Positions 1 to 6,726 of a stretch of 8,044 nt of DNA are shown piece by piece; the stretch's first letter is position 1, and the number at the start of each line of letters is the position of its first letter. Position numbers and translations under genes: made by a program. Below the pieces are notes generated by a model, which worked only from the letters and a program-made list of their open reading frames with translations, was not told the origin of the DNA and made no database searches. Origin of the DNA: Pseudomonadota bacterium (GTDB lineage: Bacteria; Pseudomonadota; Alphaproteobacteria; UBA8366; GCA-2717185); assembly GCA_027619655.1 (NCBI GenBank), contig JAQCHR010000153.1, forward strand, positions 1-8,044, read 5' to 3'.

Positions 1-2
1 TG

Positions 3-320
3 ACCGGCATTCCCCGGGTGCTGGCCTTGCGCACCGATCCGCGGCTGGCCATGATCAGCGGCATCTGGCCCTTCGAAACCGGGCTGACCCATGACCCGCG
101 ATTGCAGATTATCCTCGCCGAGGTCTACCCGTCGATGGTCGCGGCGGAACCGGAAGATGCAATGGTCAAGGATGCAAGACAGGTGCGCAGCATTGCGGCG
201 CATTTTGCCGCACTGGACGATTCAGGCGCGCTGGAGCCGCTGTTCGGCGGCGACCCGGTGCTGACCTCGGCGGAGCGCTGGGTCGTCGAGCGCGAGGAAG
301 CCTGGATTCTGGGCGCATGA
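3..320 (+). CDS. C-terminal part of a conserved cobH-linked protein of unknown function
   Basis: The reading frame is already open at the left edge and ends at TGA 318-320, so only the last 105 residues are visible and the start lies outside the window. The fragment begins TGIPRVLALRTD and contains IWPFE, an AEVYPS segment, KDARQVRSIA and the C-terminal WILGA. From memory, this pattern of a TG.P..L segment, a WPFE segment, an E.YPS/E.WPS segment and an (I/V)(R/K)DA.QVR segment resembles a family of alphaproteobacterial proteins found next to cobH. Those are annotated as hypothetical, DUF429-like (predicted RNase H fold) or, doubtfully, as molybdopterin-guanine dinucleotide proteins. That assignment is recall and not a search result. 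The gene overlaps cobH by four bases (ATGA), so it is probably part of the same transcript. No function can be stated; the coding call is secure and the family call is tentative. Confidence 0.75.
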   Translation, partial: TGIPRVLALRTDPRLAMISGIWPFETGLTHDPRLQIILAEVYPSMVAAEPEDAMVKDARQVRSIAAHFAALDDSGALEPLFGGDPVLTSAERWVVEREEAWILGA

Positions 321-955
321 CGATACCCAACTACGATTACCTCCGCGATCCGGCGGAAATCTACCGGCAATCCTTCGCCGCGATCCGGCGTGAGGTCGAC
401 CTGGCTGCGCTGACGGATGACCTGGCGCCGGTCGCGTTGAGGCTGGTCCATGCGACCGCGATGCCGGAAATTCTGGGCGACCTGTTCGCAACGCCCGGCG
501 CGGCGCAGGCCGGCCGGGATGCACTGGCCCAAGGGGCGCCGATCCTGTGCGATGCGGAAATGGTGGCCCGTGGCGTCACCCGCAACCGGCTGCCACAGAA
601 CAATGATGTGCTCTGCCTGCTGAACGAAAGCCGGGTCCCGTCCCTGGCAATATCCCAGGCGACAACGCGCTCCGCCGCGGCCGTAACCCTGTGGCAGCCG
701 CATCTGGCGGGCGCGGTCGTGGCCATCGGCAACGCCCCGACAGCGTTGTTCCGGCTGCTGGAAGGGCTGGCGGCGGGCTGGCCGAAGCCCGCTGTTATCC
801 TGGGGTTTCCGGTCGGTTTCATCGGTGCGGCGGAATCGAAGGCGGCGCTGATCGCCGACAGCTTCGGCGTTCCCGTCATCGCACTGCGCGGCCGCCGGGG
901 CGGCAGCGCCATGGCGGCAGCAGCGGTCAACGCGCTGTGCGGAGATTCCGCATGA
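317..955 (+). CDS. cobH: Precorrin-8X methylmutase (CobH/CbiC)
   Basis: A cytoplasmic enzyme that moves the methyl group from C11 to C12 of (cobalt-)precorrin-8, giving hydrogenobyrinic acid, or cobyrinic acid in the cobalt-containing route. The 212-residue product is full length for the family. It starts with the typical NYDYLRDPAEIY segment. It carries His45 in RLVHATAMPEI, which aligns with the catalytic histidine (His43) of the Pseudomonas denitrificans enzyme. It also has the conserved segments ILCDAEMVARGVTRNRLP (about 76-93), AIGNAPTALFRLLE (about 136-149), ILGFPVGFIGAAESKAAL (about 161-178) and RGRRGGSAMAAAAVNAL near the C-terminus. The ATG at 317 overlaps the stop of the upstream gene, and its own TGA overlaps the start of cobL, so translation is probably coupled at both ends. 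Although it acts last on the corrin ring, it is the first complete gene of the operon here. Nothing is missing or odd. Confidence 0.97.
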   Translation: MTIPNYDYLRDPAEIYRQSFAAIRREVDLAALTDDLAPVALRLVHATAMPEILGDLFATPGAAQAGRDALAQGAPILCDAEMVARGVTRNRLPQNNDVLCLLNESRVPSLAISQATTRSAAAVTLWQPHLAGAVVAIGNAPTALFRLLEGLAAGWPKPAVILGFPVGFIGAAESKAALIADSFGVPVIALRGRRGGSAMAAAAVNALCGDSA

Positions 956-2154
956 CACCCTGGCTCAGCATCATCGGCGTCGGTGCGGACGGTATCGGCG
1001 CGCTGCCGGCCCCGGCGCGGATCCTGATCGACAATGCGGAAATCGTCATCGGCGGGGCGCGGCATCTGGCGATGCTACCGGACGGGCATCCGGCCGAACG
1101 GCAGGGCTGGGCATCGCCAATCAGCGAAACCGTGACCGCGATGCGGAAGCTGGAAGGCCGGCACGTCGTCGTCCTGGCGACCGGCGACCCGATGAGCTAC
1201 GGCATCGGCGTGACCCTGGGGCGCGCCTTCGGCCCCAATGCGATGACGGTGCTGCCGGCGCCGGGCGCGTTCTCGCTCGCCGCCGCGCGGCTCTGCTGGG
1301 CGCTGCACGAAACCGACTGCCTGACCCTGCATGGCCGGCCGCTGGCGGCGCTGAACCTGTTCGTCCGGCCTGGTGCGCGCCTGCTGATCCTGTCCGAGGA
1401 CGGCAGCACCCCGGCGCAGATCGCCGCGACGCTGCGCGACCGGGGGTATGGCGCAAGCGTGATGACCGTGCTGGAAAACATCGGCGCGGACGACGAATCC
1501 GCACGCTCCGCCACGGCCGATGACTGGAACGAAGCGCCGACCGCCGACCTCAACACCGTTGCCGTGGCCTGTATCGGCAGCGACCGCGCGCTTGCCTACA
1601 GCCGGATTGCCGGGCTGCCGGACGAAGCCTTCACTCATGACGGGCAACTGACCAAACGCGTCGTTCGGGCGGCGACCCTGTCGGCGCTGGCGCCGCAACC
1701 AGGCGAATTCCTGTGGGATGTCGGTGCCGGCTGCGGATCGGTCGCCATCGAATGGATGCGGGCCGGCGGCTGGGCGGTCGCCATCGAACGCAGCCCGGAA
1801 CGCTGTACCCTGATCGCCCGCAACGCGGCGATGCTGGGTGCGCCGATGCTGGATATCGTCACCGGCGCAGCGCCCGATGCCCTGGCAGACCTGCCGCCGC
1901 CGGATGCAGTCTTTATCGGCGGCGGGGTCAGCGCTCGGCCCCTGGCGGAAGCCTGCTGGGCGGCGCTGCCCAAACGCGGGCGGCTCGTCGCCAACGCGGT
2001 CACGCTGGAGGGCGAATCGGTGCTGTTGTCTCTGCACGAAAAACGGGGCGGCGCGCTGACCCGGATCGCGGTATCGGAAGCGACACCAATCGGCGGATTA
2101 CGCGGCTGGCAGCCCATGCGGCCCGTCACCCAGTTCAGCGCCGTGAAACCATGA
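952..2154 (+). CDS. cobL: Precorrin-6Y C5,15-methyltransferase, decarboxylating (CobL, CbiE-CbiT fusion)
   Basis: A bifunctional S-adenosylmethionine (SAM)-dependent enzyme that methylates C5 and C15 of precorrin-6B and decarboxylates the C12 acetate side chain, giving precorrin-8. The 400-residue length is right for the fused form. The N-terminal CbiE-type tetrapyrrole methylase domain spans about 4-205, with IIGVGADG at 7-14, the LATGDPMSYGIG loop at 75-86 and LPAPGAFSLAAARL at 101-114. The C-terminal CbiT-type Rossmann methyltransferase spans about 222-400. It opens with GLPDEAFTHDGQLTKR and has the SAM-binding motif DVGAGCGSVAIEW at 256-268 and FIGGG at 321-325. The start at 952 is fixed by the ATGA overlap with cobH and by the first domain beginning six residues later; GGAG lies just upstream. 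An open frame runs upstream to 691, but it is out of frame with cobH and lacks family sequence. It overlaps cobI by four bases. Confidence 0.97.
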   Translation: MTPWLSIIGVGADGIGALPAPARILIDNAEIVIGGARHLAMLPDGHPAERQGWASPISETVTAMRKLEGRHVVVLATGDPMSYGIGVTLGRAFGPNAMTVLPAPGAFSLAAARLCWALHETDCLTLHGRPLAALNLFVRPGARLLILSEDGSTPAQIAATLRDRGYGASVMTVLENIGADDESARSATADDWNEAPTADLNTVAVACIGSDRALAYSRIAGLPDEAFTHDGQLTKRVVRAATLSALAPQPGEFLWDVGAGCGSVAIEWMRAGGWAVAIERSPERCTLIARNAAMLGAPMLDIVTGAAPDALADLPPPDAVFIGGGVSARPLAEACWAALPKRGRLVANAVTLEGESVLLSLHEKRGGALTRIAVSEATPIGGLRGWQPMRPVTQFSAVKP

Positions 2155-2855
2155 GCGGAACCCTGTACGGCATCGGCGTCGGCCCGGGCGACCCGGAACT
2201 GATCACGCTGAAGGCGCTGCGCCTGCTGCAGGCGGCACCGGTAATCGCCTGGCCCGCGCCGCCGGAAGGCGAAAGCCTGGCGCGGAAAATCGCCGCACCG
2301 CATATCACGCATAACCCGAAGGAAATCGCCATCCGCATGCCGCTGGAGGTGACGCAGTTTCCCGACCGCGGCGTCTACGACCAGGCGGCCATCGAGATCG
2401 GCGCGCATCTGCGCGCGGGACAGGACGTCGTCGCGCTTTGCGAAGGCGATCCGTTTTTCTACGGTTCGTTCATGTATCTGTACGACCGGGTCGTGGATCA
2501 TCATCCAGTTGTCGTGGTGCCGGGCGTATCGTCGCTGATGGCGGCGGCCGCCGCATCGGGTTCGCCGCTGGCGTCACGCAATGACATGCTGAGCATCATC
2601 CCCGCCCCCCTGCCGGAGGCGGCGCTGTCCGCCGCCATCAATGGTGCGGACAGCGCCGCCATCATCAAGGTCGGCCGGCATCTCGGCAAGGTGCGCCGGG
2701 TGCTGCACGAACTTGGCCTCATCGGCAATGCGCAATATGTCGAGCACGCTACCATGCCGCATGAATCGACCCGCCGGCTGGCGGAAATCACCGAAGATGC
2801 CGCGCCCTATTTTTCGATGATTCTGGTGCACCGGCGCGGGACGGCGTTGCGATGA
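2151..2855 (+). CDS. cobI: Precorrin-2 C20-methyltransferase (CobI/CbiL)
   Basis: Transfers a methyl group from SAM to C20 of precorrin-2 (CobI) or cobalt-precorrin-2 (CbiL), the step committing uroporphyrinogen-derived material to corrin rather than siroheme. The 234-residue product is a single tetrapyrrole methylase domain. It shows GIGVGPGDPELITLKA at 7-22, CEGDPFFYGSFMYLY at 97-111 with the family GDP loop, and PGVSS at 124-128. The VGRHLGKVRRVL helix (about 174-185) and the YVEHATMP segment (about 196-203) are also typical of CobI/CbiL. The sequence does not show whether the natural substrate carries cobalt, so the precorrin-2 name is conventional. The ATG is fixed by its ATGA overlap with cobL and by the methylase motif starting at residue 7. 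There is no strong ribosome binding site upstream, which fits translational coupling. Its stop overlaps the start of the cbiG-cobJ fusion. Confidence 0.96.
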   Translation: MSGTLYGIGVGPGDPELITLKALRLLQAAPVIAWPAPPEGESLARKIAAPHITHNPKEIAIRMPLEVTQFPDRGVYDQAAIEIGAHLRAGQDVVALCEGDPFFYGSFMYLYDRVVDHHPVVVVPGVSSLMAAAAASGSPLASRNDMLSIIPAPLPEAALSAAINGADSAAIIKVGRHLGKVRRVLHELGLIGNAQYVEHATMPHESTRRLAEITEDAAPYFSMILVHRRGTALR

Positions 2856-4630
2856 GCCCGGCCCTGGTCGTCCTCGGCGCGGACGGGCTGGCGCTGGCCC
2901 GCCGGCTCCAGCCACAGGTTCCCGGTGCGCGGATTCACGGCCTGGCAGGCCGGGCGGAGGGTGCCGATACGGTGTTCACCGATACCATGGCGCATCTGCG
3001 CGCCCTGTTCCGCGACGGCGTACCCATTGTCGGGATCTGCGCATCGGGCATCCTGGTCCGCGCGCTGGGCCCGCTGCTGGAAGGCAAGCACAAGGATTCC
3101 GCCGTCATCGCCCTGGCCGAGGATGGCAGTGTCGCCGTGCCGCTGATCGGCGGGCATCATGGCGCCAATGACCTGGCGCGACGGATTGCTGCCCTTACCG
3201 GCGGCGTGCCCGCCATCACGACCGCGGGCGACCTGCGCTTCGGTTTCGCGCTGGACGAGCCGCCGCCGGGCTGGCGCGTCGCCAACCCCGCCATGGCCAA
3301 GCCGGTCATGGCGGCGCTGCTGGCGGGCACAGGCGCGCGGCTGGAGGGTAAAGCGCCGTGGCTTGCCGGGGCGCCCTGGCGGGACGATGCGGCGCTCGGC
3401 GTCTGCGTGACCGACCGGGCCGGTTGCGAAACCGACCGCACGCTTGTGCTGCATCCGTTGGTCCTGACCATCGGTGTCGGCTGCGAGCGCGGAACGGACC
3501 CGGCCGAACTGGCGACGCTGGTTGCCGCCAGCCTCGCCGAAGCCGGCCTCGCCGCCGGCGCGGTTGCCGCCATCGGATCGCTGGACCTGAAAATGGACGA
3601 ACCCGCCATGCATCATGCGGCGGCGACCCTGAAGGCCCCGTTGCGGTTTTTCACCGCCGCCGAACTTGAAGCGGAAGCGCCCCGGCTAAGGAATCCGTCC
3701 GAAATCGTGTTCCGGGAAACCGGCTGCCATGGCGTCGCCGAAGGGGCGGCGCTGGCGCTGGCCGGAACCGGCGGGAAACTCGTCGTCGCCAAGCGGAAAT
3801 CGAAACGGGCGACCTGCGCCATCGCCCGCGCCGCGGCACCGATGCAAGGAGAACTTGCGGGACGGCCGCGCGGCGCGCTGGCAATCATCGGCATCGGCCC
3901 CGGCAGCGATGCGTGGCGGTCGCCGGAAGCGACGGCGCTGGTCGCGGCGGCGGATATCGTTGTCGGCTACGGGCTCTATATCGACCTGCTCGGCGGCCTG
4001 GTGCCGGCGGAAAAACGCCGCGCCTACGGGCTGGGCGAAGAAACCGACAGGGTCCGCGAGGCGCTGTCGCAGGCGGCGGCGGGCCGGCGGGTCGCCCTGG
4101 TCTGTTCGGGCGATGCGGGCATCTATGCGCTGGCGACCCTCGTCTACGAGATGCTGGACGCCGCCGACGATCCGGCCTGGCGCCGGGCCGCCATCACCGT
4201 TACGCCCGGCATTTCCGCGATGCAGGCCGCCGCCGCGCGGGCCGGCGCGCCACTGGGCCATGATTTCTGCGTAATCTCGCTGTCGGACCTTCTGACGCCG
4301 CGCGACGCCATTTTCACGCGTCTCGAAGCCGCCGCCACCGGCGATTTCGTCACCGCGCTGTATAATCCGCAAAGCAACAGCCGCCGCGAGTTGCTGGTCC
4401 GGGCGCGCGATATCTTCGCCGCCGCCCGCCCGCCCTCCACGCCGGTAACCGTGGCCCGCAATCTGGGGCGCCCGGACGAGACGGTGGCCATTGTGCCGCT
4501 GTGCGAGCTGGATACCAACGCGGTCGACATGCTGACGATCCTCATCATCGGCAACAGCGAATCCCGCAAGCTGGACACTGGCGACGGGGTGCGGATGTTC
4601 ACGCCGCGCGGTTACAAGGGAAAGCGATGA
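2852..4630 (+). CDS. cobJ: CbiG-CobJ fusion: cobalt-precorrin-5A hydrolase domain plus precorrin-3B C17-methyltransferase
   Basis: A 592-residue protein with two enzymes in one chain. Residues 1 to about 325 (nt 2852-3826) are a whole CbiG. The N-terminal lobe is VVLGADGLALARRL (6-19), the central domain holds IGGHHGANDLARRIAALTGG (99-118), and the C-terminal CobE-like domain runs from IGVGCERGTDPAEL (207-220) to GKLVVAKRKSKRATCAIA (308-325). CbiG opens the delta-lactone of cobalt-precorrin-5A and releases acetaldehyde. After a short linker, residues about 342-590 are CobJ/CbiH, which contracts the ring and methylates C17. Its motifs are IIGIGPGS (345-352), CSGDAGIYALA (418-428), TPGISAMQAAAARAGAPLGH (451-470) and TALYNPQSNSRR (501-512). 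No stop or frameshift separates the halves, and a single-domain CobJ is only about 250 residues, so this is a true fusion. Such fusions are known in alphaproteobacteria. It overlaps both neighbours by four bases. Confidence 0.95.
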   Translation: MSPALVVLGADGLALARRLQPQVPGARIHGLAGRAEGADTVFTDTMAHLRALFRDGVPIVGICASGILVRALGPLLEGKHKDSAVIALAEDGSVAVPLIGGHHGANDLARRIAALTGGVPAITTAGDLRFGFALDEPPPGWRVANPAMAKPVMAALLAGTGARLEGKAPWLAGAPWRDDAALGVCVTDRAGCETDRTLVLHPLVLTIGVGCERGTDPAELATLVAASLAEAGLAAGAVAAIGSLDLKMDEPAMHHAAATLKAPLRFFTAAELEAEAPRLRNPSEIVFRETGCHGVAEGAALALAGTGGKLVVAKRKSKRATCAIARAAAPMQGELAGRPRGALAIIGIGPGSDAWRSPEATALVAAADIVVGYGLYIDLLGGLVPAEKRRAYGLGEETDRVREALSQAAAGRRVALVCSGDAGIYALATLVYEMLDAADDPAWRRAAITVTPGISAMQAAAARAGAPLGHDFCVISLSDLLTPRDAIFTRLEAAATGDFVTALYNPQSNSRRELLVRARDIFAAARPPSTPVTVARNLGRPDETVAIVPLCELDTNAVDMLTILIIGNSESRKLDTGDGVRMFTPRGYKGKR

Positions 4631-5385
4631 CCGTTTATTTTATCGGTGCGGGGCCGGGCGCCGCCGACCTGATCACCGTAAGGGGCCAGAACCTGATCCG
4701 CGCGGCGCGGGTTGTCCTCTATGCCGGCTCGCTGGTGCCGGCGGAAATCGTCGCGCAGGCGCCGGAAGGCGCGCGGGTCCTGGATACAGCGCCGCTGAAC
4801 CTGGATGAAATCATCGGCGAGATCGCGGCGGCCCATGCCAAGGGCCTGGATGTGGCAAGGGTGCATTCCGGCGACCCGGCCCTGTACGGCGCGACCGGCG
4901 AGCAGATGCGCCGGCTCGACGCGCTGGGCATACCCTACGATGTCGTACCGGGTGTTTCGAGTTATTCCGCTGCCGCCGCCGCGCTGAAAGCGGAGCTGAC
5001 CCTGCCCGGCATCGCGCAGACCGTGGTGCTGACCCGGACGGCGACACGGGCATCGGCCATGCCGCCGGGCGAAGACCTGGAAACGCTGGCGTTGAGCAGG
5101 GCGACGCTGGCCATTCATCTGTCGGTCAATAACATGGCGCATGTGGTCCGGGCCCTGACGCCGCATTACGGCGCGGATTGCCCGGTGGTCGTCGCCTATC
5201 GGGTGACCTGGCCGGACGAGTTGATCCTGCGGGGCACGCTGGCCGATATCCGCGACAAGGTCAAAGCCGCGCGAATCACCCGCACCGCGCTGATTCTGGT
5301 CGGCCCGGTCCTGGCATCAGAGGATTTTTCGGACAGCCGCCTGTATGCGGAAGACCATCATCACGTGTTGCGGCCGCGGAAATAG
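4627..5385 (+). CDS. cobM: Precorrin-4 C11-methyltransferase (CobM/CbiF)
   Basis: SAM-dependent enzyme that methylates C11 of (cobalt-)precorrin-4 to give (cobalt-)precorrin-5. The 252-residue length is normal. Visible motifs are VYFIGAGPGAADLITVRG at 3-20, VLYAGSLVP at 30-38, the substrate/SAM loop VHSGDPALYGATGEQM at 79-94, VPGVSSYSAAAAAL at 107-120, LAIHLSVNNM at 161-170, and the C-terminal TALILVGPVL segment at 220-229. Together these separate CobM/CbiF from the other tetrapyrrole methylases. The ATG shares ATGA with the stop of cbiG-cobJ, and AAGGGAAAGCG just upstream gives a usable ribosome binding site. It is the last gene of the plus-strand operon; its TAG stop lies in the left arm of the inverted repeat at 5384-5407. 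In the oxygen-independent route its product is the substrate of the CbiG domain encoded immediately upstream. Confidence 0.97.
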   Translation: MTVYFIGAGPGAADLITVRGQNLIRAARVVLYAGSLVPAEIVAQAPEGARVLDTAPLNLDEIIGEIAAAHAKGLDVARVHSGDPALYGATGEQMRRLDALGIPYDVVPGVSSYSAAAAALKAELTLPGIAQTVVLTRTATRASAMPPGEDLETLALSRATLAIHLSVNNMAHVVRALTPHYGADCPVVVAYRVTWPDELILRGTLADIRDKVKAARITRTALILVGPVLASEDFSDSRLYAEDHHHVLRPRK

Positions 5386-5407
5386 CCGGCGTCTTCTATC
5401 GCCGGCT
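5384..5407. terminator. Inverted repeat between convergent operons, candidate two-way terminator
   Basis: AGCCGGC (5384-5390) and GCCGGCT (5401-5407) are perfect 7-base inverted copies separated by 10 bases, forming a GC-rich hairpin at the point where the two operons meet. The left arm includes the last two bases of the cobM stop codon, and the loop contains the stop codon of the minus-strand ankyrin gene. The coding ends are only 10 bases apart. Trailing T runs are short (TTT at 5407-5409 on plus; ATTT after the stem on minus), so it is not a textbook intrinsic terminator. Its placement is the best argument for a role. Confidence 0.42.
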
Positions 5408-5953
5408 TTCAGCCTGTTCCAGCAATCTCAGGACATCCCGGTCGCGACCGTTCCGCGCAAGGTCCAGCGCGTTTCGCCCGGTATAGTCCTGGAGGGCGAC
5501 ATCCGCGCCGTTCTCCAGAAGATACTGCACGATATCGTAATAGCCACCGGCCGTCGCCTGCATCAGCGGTGTCAGCCCCTGCCTGTTCCGCAGGTTCACC
5601 TTCGCCTTCGCGTCGACAAGCAGCCGGACGGCCTCGTACGAGCCCTGCTTCGCCGCCCAGTTCAACGCCGTATTTCCCCCTGCGTCCTGCCGGTCCACCG
5701 TTGCCCCGGCATCCAGGGTAAGTTTGACAATTTCCGGTGACCCGACAAAGGCACCGTAAATCAATGCCGTCCGGCCATCGGCATCGCGCAGATCCAAATT
5801 CATACCGCGCTTGATCCAGTATTCAACAACATCGGCATTGCCAACAGCGGCGCCATCGATCATCGGATTGCCGGCGGTCATGTCCAGCTGCGCGCCGGAC
5901 GGAATCGTCCACAAGGTGACCATCGCAACAATAGCGGCGTATATGATTCGCAT
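5396..5953 (-). CDS. Exported ankyrin-repeat protein
   Basis: Encodes 185 residues. Residues 1-22 look like a Sec signal peptide: a single Arg, a hydrophobic core IIYAAIVAMVTLWTI, then PSGAQ with likely cleavage after SGA, so the mature protein should be periplasmic. The rest is five ankyrin repeats at about 28-57, 60-90, 93-123, 126-156 and 159-182. Clear repeat signatures are GRTALIYGAFVGSPEIVKL, GNTALNWAAKQGSYEAVRLL and GLTPLMQATAGGYYDIVQYL. Ankyrin repeats mediate protein binding; no enzymatic domain is visible and the partner is unknown. The frame is open upstream to 5989, but ATG 5953 is preferred: it begins the signal peptide, has a near-perfect ribosome binding site, and overlaps the cobK stop as TGATG. 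That coupling places it in the cbiD-cobK transcript. Three sampled 60-base lines (5761-5940) average about 58% G+C by hand count, against 77% in a sampled cbiG line. A direct role in B12 metabolism is unproven. Confidence 0.9.
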   Translation of the reverse strand: MRIIYAAIVAMVTLWTIPSGAQLDMTAGNPMIDGAAVGNADVVEYWIKRGMNLDLRDADGRTALIYGAFVGSPEIVKLTLDAGATVDRQDAGGNTALNWAAKQGSYEAVRLLVDAKAKVNLRNRQGLTPLMQATAGGYYDIVQYLLENGADVALQDYTGRNALDLARNGRDRDVLRLLEQAESRR

Positions 5954-6726
5954 CAGTGTTCTCCTCCTTCCGCCTTCTCCGCGACCCATTGCAAGGCCTC
6001 TTCAAGTGTCTCGACATATTGTCCGCGCTCCGGCGGCGGCGGCGCGATCATCACAACCGGCAACCGGAGGTTCCGCGCCGCGGCGATCTTCGCGAATGTT
6101 GCATTCCCGCCACTGTTCCGGCTTACCACGGCGTCGATCCGTTCACCGCGAAGAAGATCGGTTTCCGCCGCCTCGCAGAACGGACCCCGGCCCAGAATGA
6201 CCGAATAGTCAGCAAGCGGCAATTCGGTTTTCGGCGAATCGATCATGCGCACCACAAGATGAACGCCGCGCAATCCCGCAAAGGCGGCCAATTGCTGCGA
6301 CCCAATGCTCAGGAATATTCTGGCGCCCAGTTGCGGCAGAATTGCGGCCGCGCGCGCGATATCCGGCACCGCGCGCCACCGGTCATCCGCCGCAGCGACC
6401 CATGGGGAACGGGAAAACACCAGCCGGGGAATCCCGACCGCATCGCATGCCAGGCGGGCATTCGCCGACATCCCCGTTGCGAAAGGATGCGTTGCGTCCA
6501 CGACCATATCGACCCGCGACCGTCGCAGCCACTCGGCAAGCCCTTCCGCACCGCCAAAACCGCCAATGCGCATCGAACCGGCAAGTGTTTCCGGCGACTC
6601 GGTGCGCCCGGCCAGCGACACCGTTACCGTCAGGGCGGTCCCGTACCGGGCCTGCGCCGCCTCGGCCAGCCGCGCCGCATGCGCGGTCCCGGCCAGGATG
6701 AGAAGATGCGGGTTACGGTCCCGCAT
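5953..6726 (-). CDS. cobK: Precorrin-6A reductase (CobK/CbiJ)
   Basis: NAD(P)H-dependent cytoplasmic reductase that reduces the C18-C19 double bond of (cobalt-)precorrin-6A to precorrin-6B, the substrate of CobL. The 257-residue length fits the family. Motifs in order are the nucleotide-binding start LLILAGTAHAARLAE (8-22), RIGGFGGAEGLAEWL (53-67), VVDATHPFA (75-83), the FSRSPW segment (104-109), IGSQQLAAF (141-149), GRGPF (179-183) and VSRNSGGNATFAKIAAAR (201-218). The last of these corresponds to the conserved K/RNSGG..T..K signature. An open frame extends upstream to 6852, but ATG 6726 puts the beta-strand LLILAG at the normal distance from the N-terminus, and the upstream stretch is cbiD read in another frame. 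The start overlaps the 3' end of cbiD by 14 bases, and the stop shares one base with the ankyrin gene start. It is the middle gene of a three-gene minus-strand operon. Confidence 0.95.
   Translation of the reverse strand: MRDRNPHLLILAGTAHAARLAEAAQARYGTALTVTVSLAGRTESPETLAGSMRIGGFGGAEGLAEWLRRSRVDMVVDATHPFATGMSANARLACDAVGIPRLVFSRSPWVAAADDRWRAVPDIARAAAILPQLGARIFLSIGSQQLAAFAGLRGVHLVVRMIDSPKTELPLADYSVILGRGPFCEAAETDLLRGERIDAVVSRNSGGNATFAKIAAARNLRLPVVMIAPPPPERGQYVETLEEALQWVAEKAEGGEH
5961..5969 (-). promoter_or_regulatory. Strong ribosome binding site for the ankyrin gene, inside the end of cobK
   Basis: On the minus strand the sequence reads AAGGAGGAG, then 7 bases, then ATG (5953-5951). This is close to a perfect anti-16S match at good spacing. 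It lies in the last codons of cobK (encoding EGGEH). It fixes the ankyrin start at 5953 rather than 5989 and predicts efficient independent initiation in addition to coupling with cobK termination. Confidence 0.85.

Noticed and set aside
691..951. In-frame upstream extension of cobL
   Set aside because: It reads through cobH in another frame, has low-complexity Gly/Arg sequence, and the CobL domain begins right after ATG 952.
125..1065. Long minus-strand open frames opposite cobH and the start of cobL (277 and 234 residues)
   Set aside because: Arg/Pro/Ala-rich translations without recognisable motifs, lying wholly opposite well-supported genes; typical shadow frames of high-G+C DNA.
5345..5740. 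Plus-strand 131-residue open frame opposite the ankyrin gene
   Set aside because: The minus-strand frame has a signal peptide, ribosome binding site and ankyrin repeats; the plus-strand product shows none of these.
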